A stretch of DNA of 64,000 nt, taken from positions 1 through 64,000 of the forward strand of contig CAZEZP010000004.1 in assembly GCA_964516435.1 (NCBI GenBank), written 5' to 3'. The translations under genes and the position numbers were made by a program. The notes beneath the pieces were generated by a model that saw only the letters and a program-made list of their open reading frames with translations, was not told where the DNA came from and did no database searches. This DNA comes from HGW-17 sp964516435 (GTDB taxonomy: Bacteria > Myxococcota_A > Polyangia > HGW-17). Positions 52,955-61,129 of the stretch are shown piece after piece. Positions within the stretch are counted from its first letter, which is position 1; the number at the start of each line of letters is the position of its first letter.

Positions 52955-54694
52955 ATGACCGGCCTGGACTGGGGCATCGTGGGCGTGTACCTGGCGGTCG
53001 CAGCCGTGGCCGGCCTGTGGTTCTCCGGCCGCTTCTCCTCTTCCCTGGAAGGCTTCTATCTGGGGGATCGCCGCATGCCCTGGTGGCTTCTGGGCGTATC
53101 CATGGCCGCCACCACGTTCGCCGCCGACACGCCCCTGGCGGTGACGGAACTGTTCCGCAACCAGGGCCTCTGGGGCAACTGGCTGTGGTGGAACATGCTC
53201 GTGGGGCACGTGCTCGTGGGCGTGCTCTTCGCCCGCCTCTGGCGCCGCTCCGGCGTGCTCACCGACGCGGAAATCATCGAACTGCGATACTCGGGAAAAT
53301 CCGCCGCCCTGCTGCGGGGCGTCAAGGCCGTGGTCATCGGCATCCTGCTCAACGCACTCACCATGGGCTGGGTCATGTTCGGCATGGCCAAGGTGGTTTC
53401 CGCCGTGCTCCCCGTCCGGGAACTGGTGCCGGCCCAGTTCGCGCAGGCGTTTTCGTCCGTGTGGCCGGACTTCTTCCGCATGGACTGGGCCGAGGGTCTG
53501 GTGGTGCTGGGCCTGTGCCTGATGGCGTGGGCGTATTCCTCCCTGGCCGGACTCGTGGGCGTGGCATGGATGGATCTCGTCCAGTTCGTCGTGGCCCTGG
53601 GGGGAACCGTGCTTCTGGCCGTCTTCGTGCTCCTGTCCGACGACGGGATGGCCCTCTGGACGCATCCCGCCGTGCGCGCCCGGGTGGATGCGCACCCGCC
53701 CTGGGGCCACTTCCTGCCGCTGTTCACCTGGATTTCCTATCTCGGATGGGGCTGGTGGGCCCACAAGTACGCCGACGGCGGCGGCTACATCGTGTCCCGC
53801 CTGTGCGCGGCCCGCAGCGATGCCGATTCCGGACGCGCCATGCTGCTGTTCGTATTTCTGCATTACATCCTGCGCCCCTGGCCCTGGATCCTCGTGGCCG
53901 CAGCCAGCCTGGTCGCCTTCCCGCACCTGGCCGATGCCTCCATGGCCTATCCGCAGATGATGCTGCGCCACCTGCCCGCGGGCCTGCTGGGACTCATGGT
54001 CACGGCCTTTTTGGCGGCGTTCCTCTCCACCATCGACACCCACATCCACTGGGGCTCCTCCTACTGGGTCAACGACCTGTACCGCCGCTTCTGGGTGAAG
54101 AACGCGCCCGAGAAGCACTACGTGCGGGTGGCCCGCCTCTCGGGAATCCTGGTGGTGCTCCTGGCCGTGGGGGTGGCCGCCACGCTTTCGAGCATCACGT
54201 CGGCCTGGAAGATCCTCTATCTGCTGGGCGCCGGCCTGGGCCCGGTGGTGCTGGCGCGATGGCTGTGGTGGCGGGTGAGCGCGGCCGCGGAACTTTCGGC
54301 TTTCGCGGCCTCCCTGGTGGTAGCCGGCGTGGTGGTGATCACGAAGAGCCCCGCCGATTACGGCCTGCAACTGGCCGTGGTGTCCGGAGCCAGCGCCCTG
54401 GCCTGGCTGCCCGCGGCCTTTTTCTTCCCGGAAGCGCCCTCTGCACGTCTGGAAGCCTTCTTCCACCGTGTCCGGCCACCACTGCCCGGCTGGCGCATCT
54501 TCACTCCGGCCGGACCGCACCCGTCGCCACACCGCATCCTGGCCGCCTGGGGGCTGGGCGTGATGGCCTGCGTCCTGCTCCTCTACGGTCTGGGCCTGCT
54601 CCTCTTCGGGCCACGCACAACCGGCCTCGTCCTCTGCGCAGCGGCACTCCTGCCCTTGGCCGGCTTCTTCCGGGTGCAGTCGCGGGAAGACTGA
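52955..54694 (+). CDS. Sodium:solute symporter family protein
   Basis: A 579-residue polytopic protein of the sodium:solute symporter (SSF) family with roughly 13-14 helices. After a short N-terminus (TGLDWGIVGVYLAVAAVAG), SSF-like features include FYLGDRRMPWWLLGVSMAATTFAADTP and LAGLVGVAWMDLVQF. The SSF sodium site cannot be confirmed by eye. The substrate (sugar, amino acid, organic acid) cannot be assigned. It begins 7 bases after tex, with only a weak ribosome-binding site, so it may be co-transcribed. The end converges on the Asn-linker esterase gene with 72 bases between. Confidence 0.88.
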   Translation: MTGLDWGIVGVYLAVAAVAGLWFSGRFSSSLEGFYLGDRRMPWWLLGVSMAATTFAADTPLAVTELFRNQGLWGNWLWWNMLVGHVLVGVLFARLWRRSGVLTDAEIIELRYSGKSAALLRGVKAVVIGILLNALTMGWVMFGMAKVVSAVLPVRELVPAQFAQAFSSVWPDFFRMDWAEGLVVLGLCLMAWAYSSLAGLVGVAWMDLVQFVVALGGTVLLAVFVLLSDDGMALWTHPAVRARVDAHPPWGHFLPLFTWISYLGWGWWAHKYADGGGYIVSRLCAARSDADSGRAMLLFVFLHYILRPWPWILVAAASLVAFPHLADASMAYPQMMLRHLPAGLLGLMVTAFLAAFLSTIDTHIHWGSSYWVNDLYRRFWVKNAPEKHYVRVARLSGILVVLLAVGVAATLSSITSAWKILYLLGAGLGPVVLARWLWWRVSAAAELSAFAASLVVAGVVVITKSPADYGLQLAVVSGASALAWLPAAFFFPEAPSARLEAFFHRVRPPLPGWRIFTPAGPHPSPHRILAAWGLGVMACVLLLYGLGLLLFGPRTTGLVLCAAALLPLAGFFRVQSRED

Positions 54695-54766
54695 CGGTCG
54701 ATCGCACCGGAACCCGGCCTAGCGAAACACGAAAATGTCCGGGAACGAGGATCAGGGAAATGAGAC

Positions 54767-56368
54767 TCAGGGAATCCGGAAGAACAGGCGCAGGGGGCGG
54801 TGCAGGCGCTCGGCCCAGGCGCTTTCGTTGTGCGGCGCGCCAACTTCGTGCCAGTGATAGATGTCGATATCCGCAGGCGTGAGGACATCGGCATCGGGAT
54901 CGTCCGGAAACGTATCGATGCCCTTGGACACGAGCATGTCGCGGAAGGCGAGTGTTTCGCAGTAGTTGTCGCTCCAGTCGGCCTGCGGGTCGCTGCACGA
55001 AGTGCCCTGCAGAAGGCCGCCCCCCGAATCCAGGTAGTACACCTGGTCCCGGACGGCGAGATCCACGGCCGCATACCATTCCTCCAGCAGTTCGTTGTCC
55101 GCTCCGATGCGCCCCCATCCGAAAGTGGAGCTCATGCCGCCCACGAAGCCGAAGATGTCGGGATACCAGTAGCCGGTCGCGAACGAGATGAGCCCGCCCA
55201 GGCTGGACCCCAGGATGGCCGTGTCCTGTTTTCCGGAGAGCGTGCGGTAGCGGGCATCGACGAGGGGCTTGACTTCCTCTGCCACGTAGAAGGCGTAGTC
55301 GCGCCCATCCCCGCCCAGGGTCTGCCCGTCGATGACGTCAGGAACGTGGGTGTACTCGTCCATGCGCCATTCATTGTTGGGAATGCCCACCACGATGAAG
55401 GGCCGCACCCGGCCGGCGCCGATGAGCGCATCGGCGGTCGCGTCGACATCCCAGGAACCGCTGGCACGGGGAAATGCCGTATCGAACAGGTTGTTCCCGT
55501 CATGCATGTACAGGACGGGATAGCGCAGGTCTGGATGGGTTTCATACCCCGGGGGCAGGTAGAGGTACAGGGAACGGGAACGTCCCAGCCGGGCGGATGG
55601 AACCGAACGGATCCATTCCAGGTGGCCGACGTCCCGGCCTTCCTCGTCGAGCCCCGGAAAAACGATCGAGATGCGCCCGAAGGCATCGAAGACGAAGCGA
55701 CGCGACAGGGGATCCGAAAACCAGACGGGACTTCCCTGCGCATCGTGGGCCACGAACTTGTACCGGCTGCGGGTCTCGCGCGGCATGAATGGAATGCGCA
55801 CGTGGAAGACCCCAAAGCCCTCGTGCCGCATGGGCGTGGCCACGGGATCCCAGGCATTGAAATCGCCCGCGACGCCGATGGGCTCCAGGCGGCGCTCCGG
55901 AGCGAAATCCTCCTCCGGATGGGCATCGTCCTCGGCATCCCAGACGGAGGAGGCCACGTAGAAGAAAATCACTTCCCCCTGGTCGCGGATGGGAAAGCCG
56001 CCGCGGGCCTCCACCCGGTTCACGAAGACGTCGATGGCCGCCCTGCGCGTGTCCTCCGCGATCGAGCCGTCCCGCAGGCAGGCCAGGAGATTTTCGTACG
56101 CGGCAATGTCGTCGGCGGACGCATCCACGGTGGCACAGGCATTTGCCTGGTTGTTCGTATTATTGAGATTGTTCGTATTATTGAGATTATTATTGTTATT
56201 ATTTGTATTGTTTTGATTGTTTGCAATATTATTTTGATTATTATTACTTGACGTTTTCTTCCCCGAGTCATCACAGCCCCCCAGCAGCATTCCACCGGAG
56301 AGGGAAAAGCCGAAAAGAAGGAAAGCGACCAACCGCATGCGGAAAAAGAACGCGAGCCGATTCTCCAT
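54767..56368 (-). CDS. Asn-linker lipoprotein esterase with CBM48-like domain
   Basis: A 533-residue lipoprotein. The start at 56368 has a G-rich ribosome-binding site; an internal ATG at 56338 is possible. Lipobox MLLG-G-C is followed by a ~36-residue Asn-rich linker coded by AT-rich 18-base repeats. Residues ~110-240 contain a CBM48/E-set-like beta domain (GVAGDFNAWDPVATPM). Residues ~265-530 are an alpha/beta hydrolase of the enterochelin esterase/feruloyl esterase type: YLPPGYETHPDLRYPVLYMHDG, nucleophile in GSSLGGL, and C-terminal HEVGAPHNESAWAERL. It is probably surface displayed. Substrate unknown. A promoter lies at 56386-56415. Confidence 0.85.
   Translation of the reverse strand: MENRLAFFFRMRLVAFLLFGFSLSGGMLLGGCDDSGKKTSSNNNQNNIANNQNNTNNNNNNLNNTNNLNNTNNQANACATVDASADDIAAYENLLACLRDGSIAEDTRRAAIDVFVNRVEARGGFPIRDQGEVIFFYVASSVWDAEDDAHPEEDFAPERRLEPIGVAGDFNAWDPVATPMRHEGFGVFHVRIPFMPRETRSRYKFVAHDAQGSPVWFSDPLSRRFVFDAFGRISIVFPGLDEEGRDVGHLEWIRSVPSARLGRSRSLYLYLPPGYETHPDLRYPVLYMHDGNNLFDTAFPRASGSWDVDATADALIGAGRVRPFIVVGIPNNEWRMDEYTHVPDVIDGQTLGGDGRDYAFYVAEEVKPLVDARYRTLSGKQDTAILGSSLGGLISFATGYWYPDIFGFVGGMSSTFGWGRIGADNELLEEWYAAVDLAVRDQVYYLDSGGGLLQGTSCSDPQADWSDNYCETLAFRDMLVSKGIDTFPDDPDADVLTPADIDIYHWHEVGAPHNESAWAERLHRPLRLFFRIP
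56149..56249 (-). repeat. 18-base repeat tract coding the Asn-rich linker (esterase gene)
   Basis: On the minus strand, 18-base units encode NNTNNL at least twice, followed by NNTNNQ and other NN-rich codons. The tract is markedly AT-rich and resembles the tracts at 40111 and 49301, but with different unit spelling. Confidence 0.82.
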
Positions 56369-56385
56369 GGATTCACCCCCCTGAC

Positions 56386-56415
56386 AGGGTAGCCGGCGTA
56401 ACCGGCGAGATGCAA
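56386..56415 (-). promoter_or_regulatory. Candidate promoter of the Asn-linker esterase gene
   Basis: On the minus strand, TTGCAT (56410-56415) and TACCCT (56386-56391) are 18 bases apart, about 18 bases before the start. The match is weak at the -10. Confidence 0.35.
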
Positions 56416-56509
56416 GCTGTTTTCCGGTTCCGGGGCCGCGCCCGCCCTCTTCGCCCCGGGCATGGCTGCACGCCCGCCGGTTCCCTGCATGCGAAGCGCG
56501 CGAAACAGC

Positions 56510-56537
56510 TTGCGCCGCCGGGGCGAACGCATAAGAT
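56510..56537 (+). promoter_or_regulatory. Candidate promoter of the queA operon
   Basis: TTGCGC (56510-56515) and TAAGAT (56532-56537) lie 16 bases apart, about 48 bases before the GTG start of queA. The match is moderate. Confidence 0.38.
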
Positions 56538-56584
56538 GCGCCGGGCCGGCGTGCGGCGTCGCACGTCGAAGCGAGGTGCCTTCC

Positions 56585-57601
56585 GTGCGCATCGACCTTT
56601 TCGACTACGAACTCCCCGAGGAACTCATCGCGCAGCACCCCTGCGAGCGGCGGGACGGCTCCCGCCTGATGATGGTCGACCGCGACGGGCGGATTTCCCA
56701 TCGGGCCTTTGCCGAGATCGTGGAACTGCTGCCGCGAAACGCCCTGCTCGTGCTCAACGACACCCGCGTGCTGCGCGCGCGCCTGTACGGCGCCAAGCCG
56801 ACCGGCGGCCGCGTGGAACTGCTGCTCACGGAACCGGCGTCCTCGGGCTGGAAGGCGCTGTGGAAAGCCTCGCGCCGGCCGCGGGCGGGCGAAGTCATCC
56901 TGCCCGAGAATCCGCAGGCGGCCCCCATCCGCGTGCTGGGCGACGCCGGCGAACGGGAAATCCTCGTGGAACTTCCCGGCGATGGGCTCGCCTATCTCGA
57001 GCATTACGGGCACCTGCCGCTTCCTCCCTACATCCGGCGCCCGGATGCCGGGGAAGACGCCGAACGCTACCAGACCGTGTACGCGAAGAATCCCGGCGCG
57101 GTGGCGGCCCCCACGGCGGGCCTGCACTTCACGCCCGCGCTCCTGGACGAACTGCGCGAAAGGGGCGTGAACATCCAGGCCATCACGCTGCACGTGGGCA
57201 TCGGCACGTTCGCGCCCGTGCAGGTGGAGGACACCGACGACCACGTGATGCACGAGGAGCGCTTCTGCATCGGCGAGGACTGCGCCCGCGCCATCGAAAG
57301 CCACCCGGACGATGCCCCCATCGTGGCCGTGGGAACGACCGTGGTGCGAGCCCTGGAATCCGCCGCGCGGGGCAGGCGTCGCGTGCAGCCCGGCTGGCAG
57401 TCCACGCGCCTCCTCATCCAGCCGGGCTTTTCCTTCCAGGTGGTGGACTCCCTGATCACCAACTTCCACCTGCCCCGCTCCACCCTGCTGCTGCTGGTAT
57501 CCGCCCTGCGCGACCGCGAAACCATCCTGGACGCCTACCGAACTGCCGTCGCCGAGCGCTACCGGTTCTTCTCCTACGGGGACGCGATGTACCTGCCATG
57601 A
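56585..57601 (+). CDS. queA: S-adenosylmethionine:tRNA ribosyltransferase-isomerase QueA
   Basis: A 338-residue QueA, which transfers the ribosyl group of SAM to preQ1 in tRNA to make epoxyqueuosine. The GTG start at 56585 gives the family N-terminus VRIDLFDYELPEELIAQ. Further family blocks are LLVLNDTRVLRARL, VAAPTAGLHFTP, THP-like HVGIGTFAPVQ and the NFHLPRSTLLLLVSA end. Length fits the usual ~340. GAGG lies about 8 bases upstream. It overlaps tgt (ATGA at 57598-57601). The operon also carries an ispA-like and a MATE gene. Confidence 0.95.
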   Translation: MRIDLFDYELPEELIAQHPCERRDGSRLMMVDRDGRISHRAFAEIVELLPRNALLVLNDTRVLRARLYGAKPTGGRVELLLTEPASSGWKALWKASRRPRAGEVILPENPQAAPIRVLGDAGEREILVELPGDGLAYLEHYGHLPLPPYIRRPDAGEDAERYQTVYAKNPGAVAAPTAGLHFTPALLDELRERGVNIQAITLHVGIGTFAPVQVEDTDDHVMHEERFCIGEDCARAIESHPDDAPIVAVGTTVVRALESAARGRRRVQPGWQSTRLLIQPGFSFQVVDSLITNFHLPRSTLLLLVSALRDRETILDAYRTAVAERYRFFSYGDAMYLP

Positions 57602-58740
57602 CACGATTCTCCTTCTCCCTCGCCGCCACCGACGGCCGCGCGCGCGCCGGCCTCATCCGCACCGCGCACGGCGCCATCGAAACCCCCATCTTCATGCCCG
57701 TGGGCACCTACGGCTCCGTGAAGGCCGTGGGCCCCGACGACCTGCATGCCATCGGGGCGCCCATCATCCTGGGCAACACGTTCCACCTGCACGAACGCCC
57801 GGGAGAGGACCTCGTGGAACGCTTCGGCGGATTGCACGACTTCATCCGCTGGAACGGCGCCATCCTCACCGATTCCGGCGGCTTCCAGGTGTTCTCCCTG
57901 GCGAAACTGGCGAAGATCACGGACGATGGCGTTGCGTTTTCGAGTCCCATCGACGGCTCGCCGCGCTTCTTCTCCCCCGAGGTGGTCATGGGGATCCAGC
58001 GCCGGCTGGGAAGCGACATCTGCATGGTGTTCGATCAATGCCCCCCCGGCCAGGCCGACCGCGAAACGGTGCAGAAGGCCATGGCGCGCACCACGGCCTG
58101 GGCGCGGCGCTGCCGCGAAGTGGAGATGAAGCCGCACCAGGCCGTGTTCGGCATCGTGCAGGGCCAGATCCACGAGGATCTGCGCCTGCAGCATCTCGAG
58201 GAAATCGTCTCCATCGGCTTTGATGGCTATGCCCTGGGCGGTCTGAGCGTAGGCGAACCCATCGAGGACATGGTGCGCATCCTGCGGGCAGTGGCGCACC
58301 GCATGCCAGAAAATACGCCGCGCTACCTCATGGGCGTGGGAACCCCCCTGGACCTGATCGACGGCATCGAGAACGGCATCGACATGTTCGACTGCGTCAT
58401 GCCCACGCGAAATGCCCGCAACGGTCAACTGTTCACATCCGACGGCGTGCTCGTGATCCGCAACGCCGCCCACCGGGAGAGTTCCGAACCCATCGACCCG
58501 GAATGCACGTGCGCCACCTGCCGCGCCGGCTTCTCCCGGGCCTACCTGCGCCACCTGTTCGTAGCGGGCGAACTGCTCTATCACCGGCTGGCCTCCGTGC
58601 ACAACCTGCACTTCTACCTGCAACTCGTGAAAAACGCGCGCGCGGCCATCCTCCGGGGCGAGTTCGCCGCCTTCGCGGCCGGCGTGCGCGCGCGCTTCGT
58701 GGACCGCCGCAAGAAGGGCGACGATGGAGAAAATGCATGA
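57598..58740 (+). CDS. tgt: Queuine tRNA-ribosyltransferase
   Basis: A 380-residue Tgt, which exchanges guanine-34 of the tRNA anticodon for preQ1 (queuosine pathway, acting before QueA). Blocks seen: ETPIFMPVGTYGSVK, LTDSGGFQVFSL (active-site Asp region), FGIVQGQIHEDLR, YALGGLSVGEP, and VMPTRNARNGQLFT with the second active-site Asp in FDCVMPTR. The zinc ligands are CTCATC followed by a later His. The start overlaps the queA stop and the stop overlaps the ispA-like gene (ATGA at 58737-58740). Cytosolic. Confidence 0.95.
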   Translation: MTRFSFSLAATDGRARAGLIRTAHGAIETPIFMPVGTYGSVKAVGPDDLHAIGAPIILGNTFHLHERPGEDLVERFGGLHDFIRWNGAILTDSGGFQVFSLAKLAKITDDGVAFSSPIDGSPRFFSPEVVMGIQRRLGSDICMVFDQCPPGQADRETVQKAMARTTAWARRCREVEMKPHQAVFGIVQGQIHEDLRLQHLEEIVSIGFDGYALGGLSVGEPIEDMVRILRAVAHRMPENTPRYLMGVGTPLDLIDGIENGIDMFDCVMPTRNARNGQLFTSDGVLVIRNAAHRESSEPIDPECTCATCRAGFSRAYLRHLFVAGELLYHRLASVHNLHFYLQLVKNARAAILRGEFAAFAAGVRARFVDRRKKGDDGENA

Positions 58741-59624
58741 CGCCTGAACAGTTCGCCGCCCGGTTCGAGGAACTGCGGAGCATTTTCGAGGATTTCCTCC
58801 CCGCCACCCTGGATCTGCTGCCGCCCGGGCGGATGCGGGATGCCGCGGCCCATGTGCTCCTCGGAGGCGGCAAGCGTCTGCGGCCGGTGCTGTGCCTGGC
58901 CGCCGCGCGCATCTTTCCGCGAACGGACGCTTCCTCCCGGCGCCATGCGGCGCTGCACGCGGCCGCGGCGCTGGAGTGGATGCACACCTATTCCCTCGTG
59001 CACGACGATCTGCCGGCGCTCGATGACGACGACTGGCGGCGCGGCCGGCCCACCCTGCACAAACTCTACGACGAGGCCACGGCCATCCTGGCCGCAGACG
59101 CCCTGCACGCCGGCGCCTTCGAACTGGCTTCGCGGGCGAATCTGCCGCCGGGACGCCGCCTGATGCTGCTGCGCTCGCTCTCCCGGGCCTCCCTGGACAT
59201 GGTGCAGGGCCAGGCGGTCGACACGCTGCCGGCGGCGCGGCCGGATATCATGGACGAGGCGGCGCTGTTTTCCATGATCGACGGCAAGACCGGCGCCATG
59301 ATGGCGGCTTCCCTGGAGATGGGAGCGGTGGCGGGCGGCGCCTCGAATCTCCTCCCCTGGCGCCGTTTCGGGCTGCTGCTGGGACGCTGCTTCCAGATTC
59401 GCGACGACCAGTTGGACGTTTCGGGAACGCTCGAGGAACTGGGAAAGACGCCCGGCAAGGACGCCCGGCAGGACAAGCGATCCGCCCCGGCCGTGCTGGG
59501 AGAGCGCCTCGGCGAAACCCTGCGCCTCCTGCATGAGCAGGCCCTGCAGGCGGCCGGCGGCCTTCCCTGGGCGGCGGATTTCTTCCGTCATGCGGCCACG
59601 ATGGCCATACAGCGCACGAAATGA
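58737..59624 (+). CDS. ispA: Short-chain polyprenyl diphosphate synthase (IspA-like)
   Basis: A 295-residue trans-prenyltransferase. The first motif, HDDLPALDDDD (DDxxxxD), is typical of bacterial farnesyl/geranylgeranyl diphosphate synthases. The second is IRDDQLDVSG. GGGKRLRPVL marks the allylic site and YSLVHDDLP the position just before it, consistent with IspA-type chain-length control. It makes a C15 or C20 diphosphate from IPP in the cytosol; the exact length cannot be stated. It overlaps both neighbours (ATGA junctions), so translation of tgt, this gene and the MATE gene is linked. Confidence 0.92.
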   Translation: MTPEQFAARFEELRSIFEDFLPATLDLLPPGRMRDAAAHVLLGGGKRLRPVLCLAAARIFPRTDASSRRHAALHAAAALEWMHTYSLVHDDLPALDDDDWRRGRPTLHKLYDEATAILAADALHAGAFELASRANLPPGRRLMLLRSLSRASLDMVQGQAVDTLPAARPDIMDEAALFSMIDGKTGAMMAASLEMGAVAGGASNLLPWRRFGLLLGRCFQIRDDQLDVSGTLEELGKTPGKDARQDKRSAPAVLGERLGETLRLLHEQALQAAGGLPWAADFFRHAATMAIQRTK

Positions 59625-61018
59625 GCATCACCGAGGAATTCGCCACACCCAGCCACACGAAGCACCTGGAAGGGAAGCCCATTCCAAGGCTTTTGTGGGA
59701 TCTGTCCCTGCCAGCCACGGTGGGGATGCTGGTGATGGCTTCCTACAATATCGTGGACACCATCTTCGTGGGGCATTTCGTGGGAGTGAATGCGATTGCC
59801 GGGCTCACCATCGTGTTTCCCCTGCAGATGCTGGTGATGGCCGTATGCCAGGCCATCGGCATGGGCGCGAGCATCCGGGTGTCCATGGAACTGGGACGCC
59901 AGAACCGCACACAGGCCGAATCGGCGCTGGCGCAGGTCTTCTCGCTCACCGCGATCTTCGGGCTGGCGTTCACCCTGCTGTCCATGCTGGCGGCGGGTCC
60001 CCTGCTGCAGGCGTTCGGCGCATCCGGCTCCACGCTGCCGCCGGCGCGCACCTACCTCGTCATCACATCGGTGGGCTATTGGCCCTTCGGGGCCTCCGTC
60101 GCCCTCAACGGCCTGGCCCGCGCCGAGGGCAACGCCCGGCTGGCCATGACCACCATGATCCTCTCCGCGGGCGCCAATGCCGCGCTCGATGCCCTGCTCA
60201 TCGGCCTTCTGGGCTGGGGAATCGCCGGCGCAGCCGCGGCCACGGTGGCGGCCAATGTGGTCTCGTTCGTGTTCCTGTTGTCCTACTTCCGGTCCGGAAA
60301 ATCGTGCGTGCGCCTGGATTTCGGACGGATTCTCCCGCGAATGGATGCGACCCTGGAAATCTTCCGCCTGGGGGCCTCGGTGTTCGCGCGCAATGCGGCC
60401 TCCTCCCTGCTGGCCGTGCTGGTCAACCACGTCCTGGCCCGCACGGGCTCCGAGGTGCATCTGGCCATCAACGGCATCCAGCACCGGCTGGTGATGTTCC
60501 TGTTCATGCCGCTGTTCGGCCTCGCCCAGGGACTGCAGCCCATCCTGGGATTCCACGAGGGCGCCAAAAATCCCCGGAAGGTGCTCGAAGCCGTATACCT
60601 GGGCATGTGGGTGGCCACGGTGTTTTCGACACTGGCCTTTCTCGTTTTCCAACTGTTTCCCGGCCCCCTGGTGCGCATCTTTTCCACGTCCGGTCCCCTG
60701 GTGGAGGATGGAACAGCGGCCCTGCGCCTTTTGAGCAGCGCCCTGCCGCTGGTGGGCTATCATGTGGTCAGCGTCACCATGTTCCAGTCCCTGGGCCTGG
60801 CCGGGCCGGCCTTCCTGCTGTCCCTGACGCGGCAGATATTCTTCTTCATTCCCCTTCTGCTGGTCCTGCCGCCCTTCTTCGGCGTCTGGGGAGTCTGGCT
60901 CGCCTATCCCGCCTCCGACGTGCTCGCCTTCCTGGTGACGTTCGCCTTCACCCGGCCGCAACTGCGCCGCCTGCGCCTGCATGCCGCAAGCCAGCCGTCC
61001 CTCCCCGCGGCCAGGTGA
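59621..61018 (+). CDS. MATE family efflux transporter
   Basis: A 465-residue polytopic protein with twelve helices and MATE features: PIPRLLWDLSLPATVGMLVMAS with NIVDTIFVGHFVG, and the second half starting near DATLEIFRLGASVFARNAASS. It should export organic cations, drugs or metabolites in exchange for Na+ or H+. It begins with ATGA overlapping the ispA-like gene. The export substrate is unknown; a link with isoprenoids is possible only by operon. No Shine-Dalgarno is clearly separate because of the overlap. The next gene is 111 bases away. Confidence 0.9.
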   Translation: MSITEEFATPSHTKHLEGKPIPRLLWDLSLPATVGMLVMASYNIVDTIFVGHFVGVNAIAGLTIVFPLQMLVMAVCQAIGMGASIRVSMELGRQNRTQAESALAQVFSLTAIFGLAFTLLSMLAAGPLLQAFGASGSTLPPARTYLVITSVGYWPFGASVALNGLARAEGNARLAMTTMILSAGANAALDALLIGLLGWGIAGAAAATVAANVVSFVFLLSYFRSGKSCVRLDFGRILPRMDATLEIFRLGASVFARNAASSLLAVLVNHVLARTGSEVHLAINGIQHRLVMFLFMPLFGLAQGLQPILGFHEGAKNPRKVLEAVYLGMWVATVFSTLAFLVFQLFPGPLVRIFSTSGPLVEDGTAALRLLSSALPLVGYHVVSVTMFQSLGLAGPAFLLSLTRQIFFFIPLLLVLPPFFGVWGVWLAYPASDVLAFLVTFAFTRPQLRRLRLHAASQPSLPAAR

Positions 61019-61094
61019 AAGGGCCCGCGACATGCAACGCCGCCGGAACCGCGCTCCGCGCAGCGCATGCATTTCCCCATCCAAAAAAGCCAGC

Positions 61095-61122
61095 TTGTTT
61101 TTTTTGATGTCCTGCGTATCTT
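61095..61122 (+). promoter_or_regulatory. Candidate promoter of the second propeller lipoprotein gene
   Basis: TTGTTT (61095-61100) and TATCTT (61117-61122) are 16 bases apart. Transcription would start near 61129, next to the ATG at 61130, so the message may be leaderless; no Shine-Dalgarno is visible before that ATG. Confidence 0.4.
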
Positions 61123-61129
61123 GTGACGC

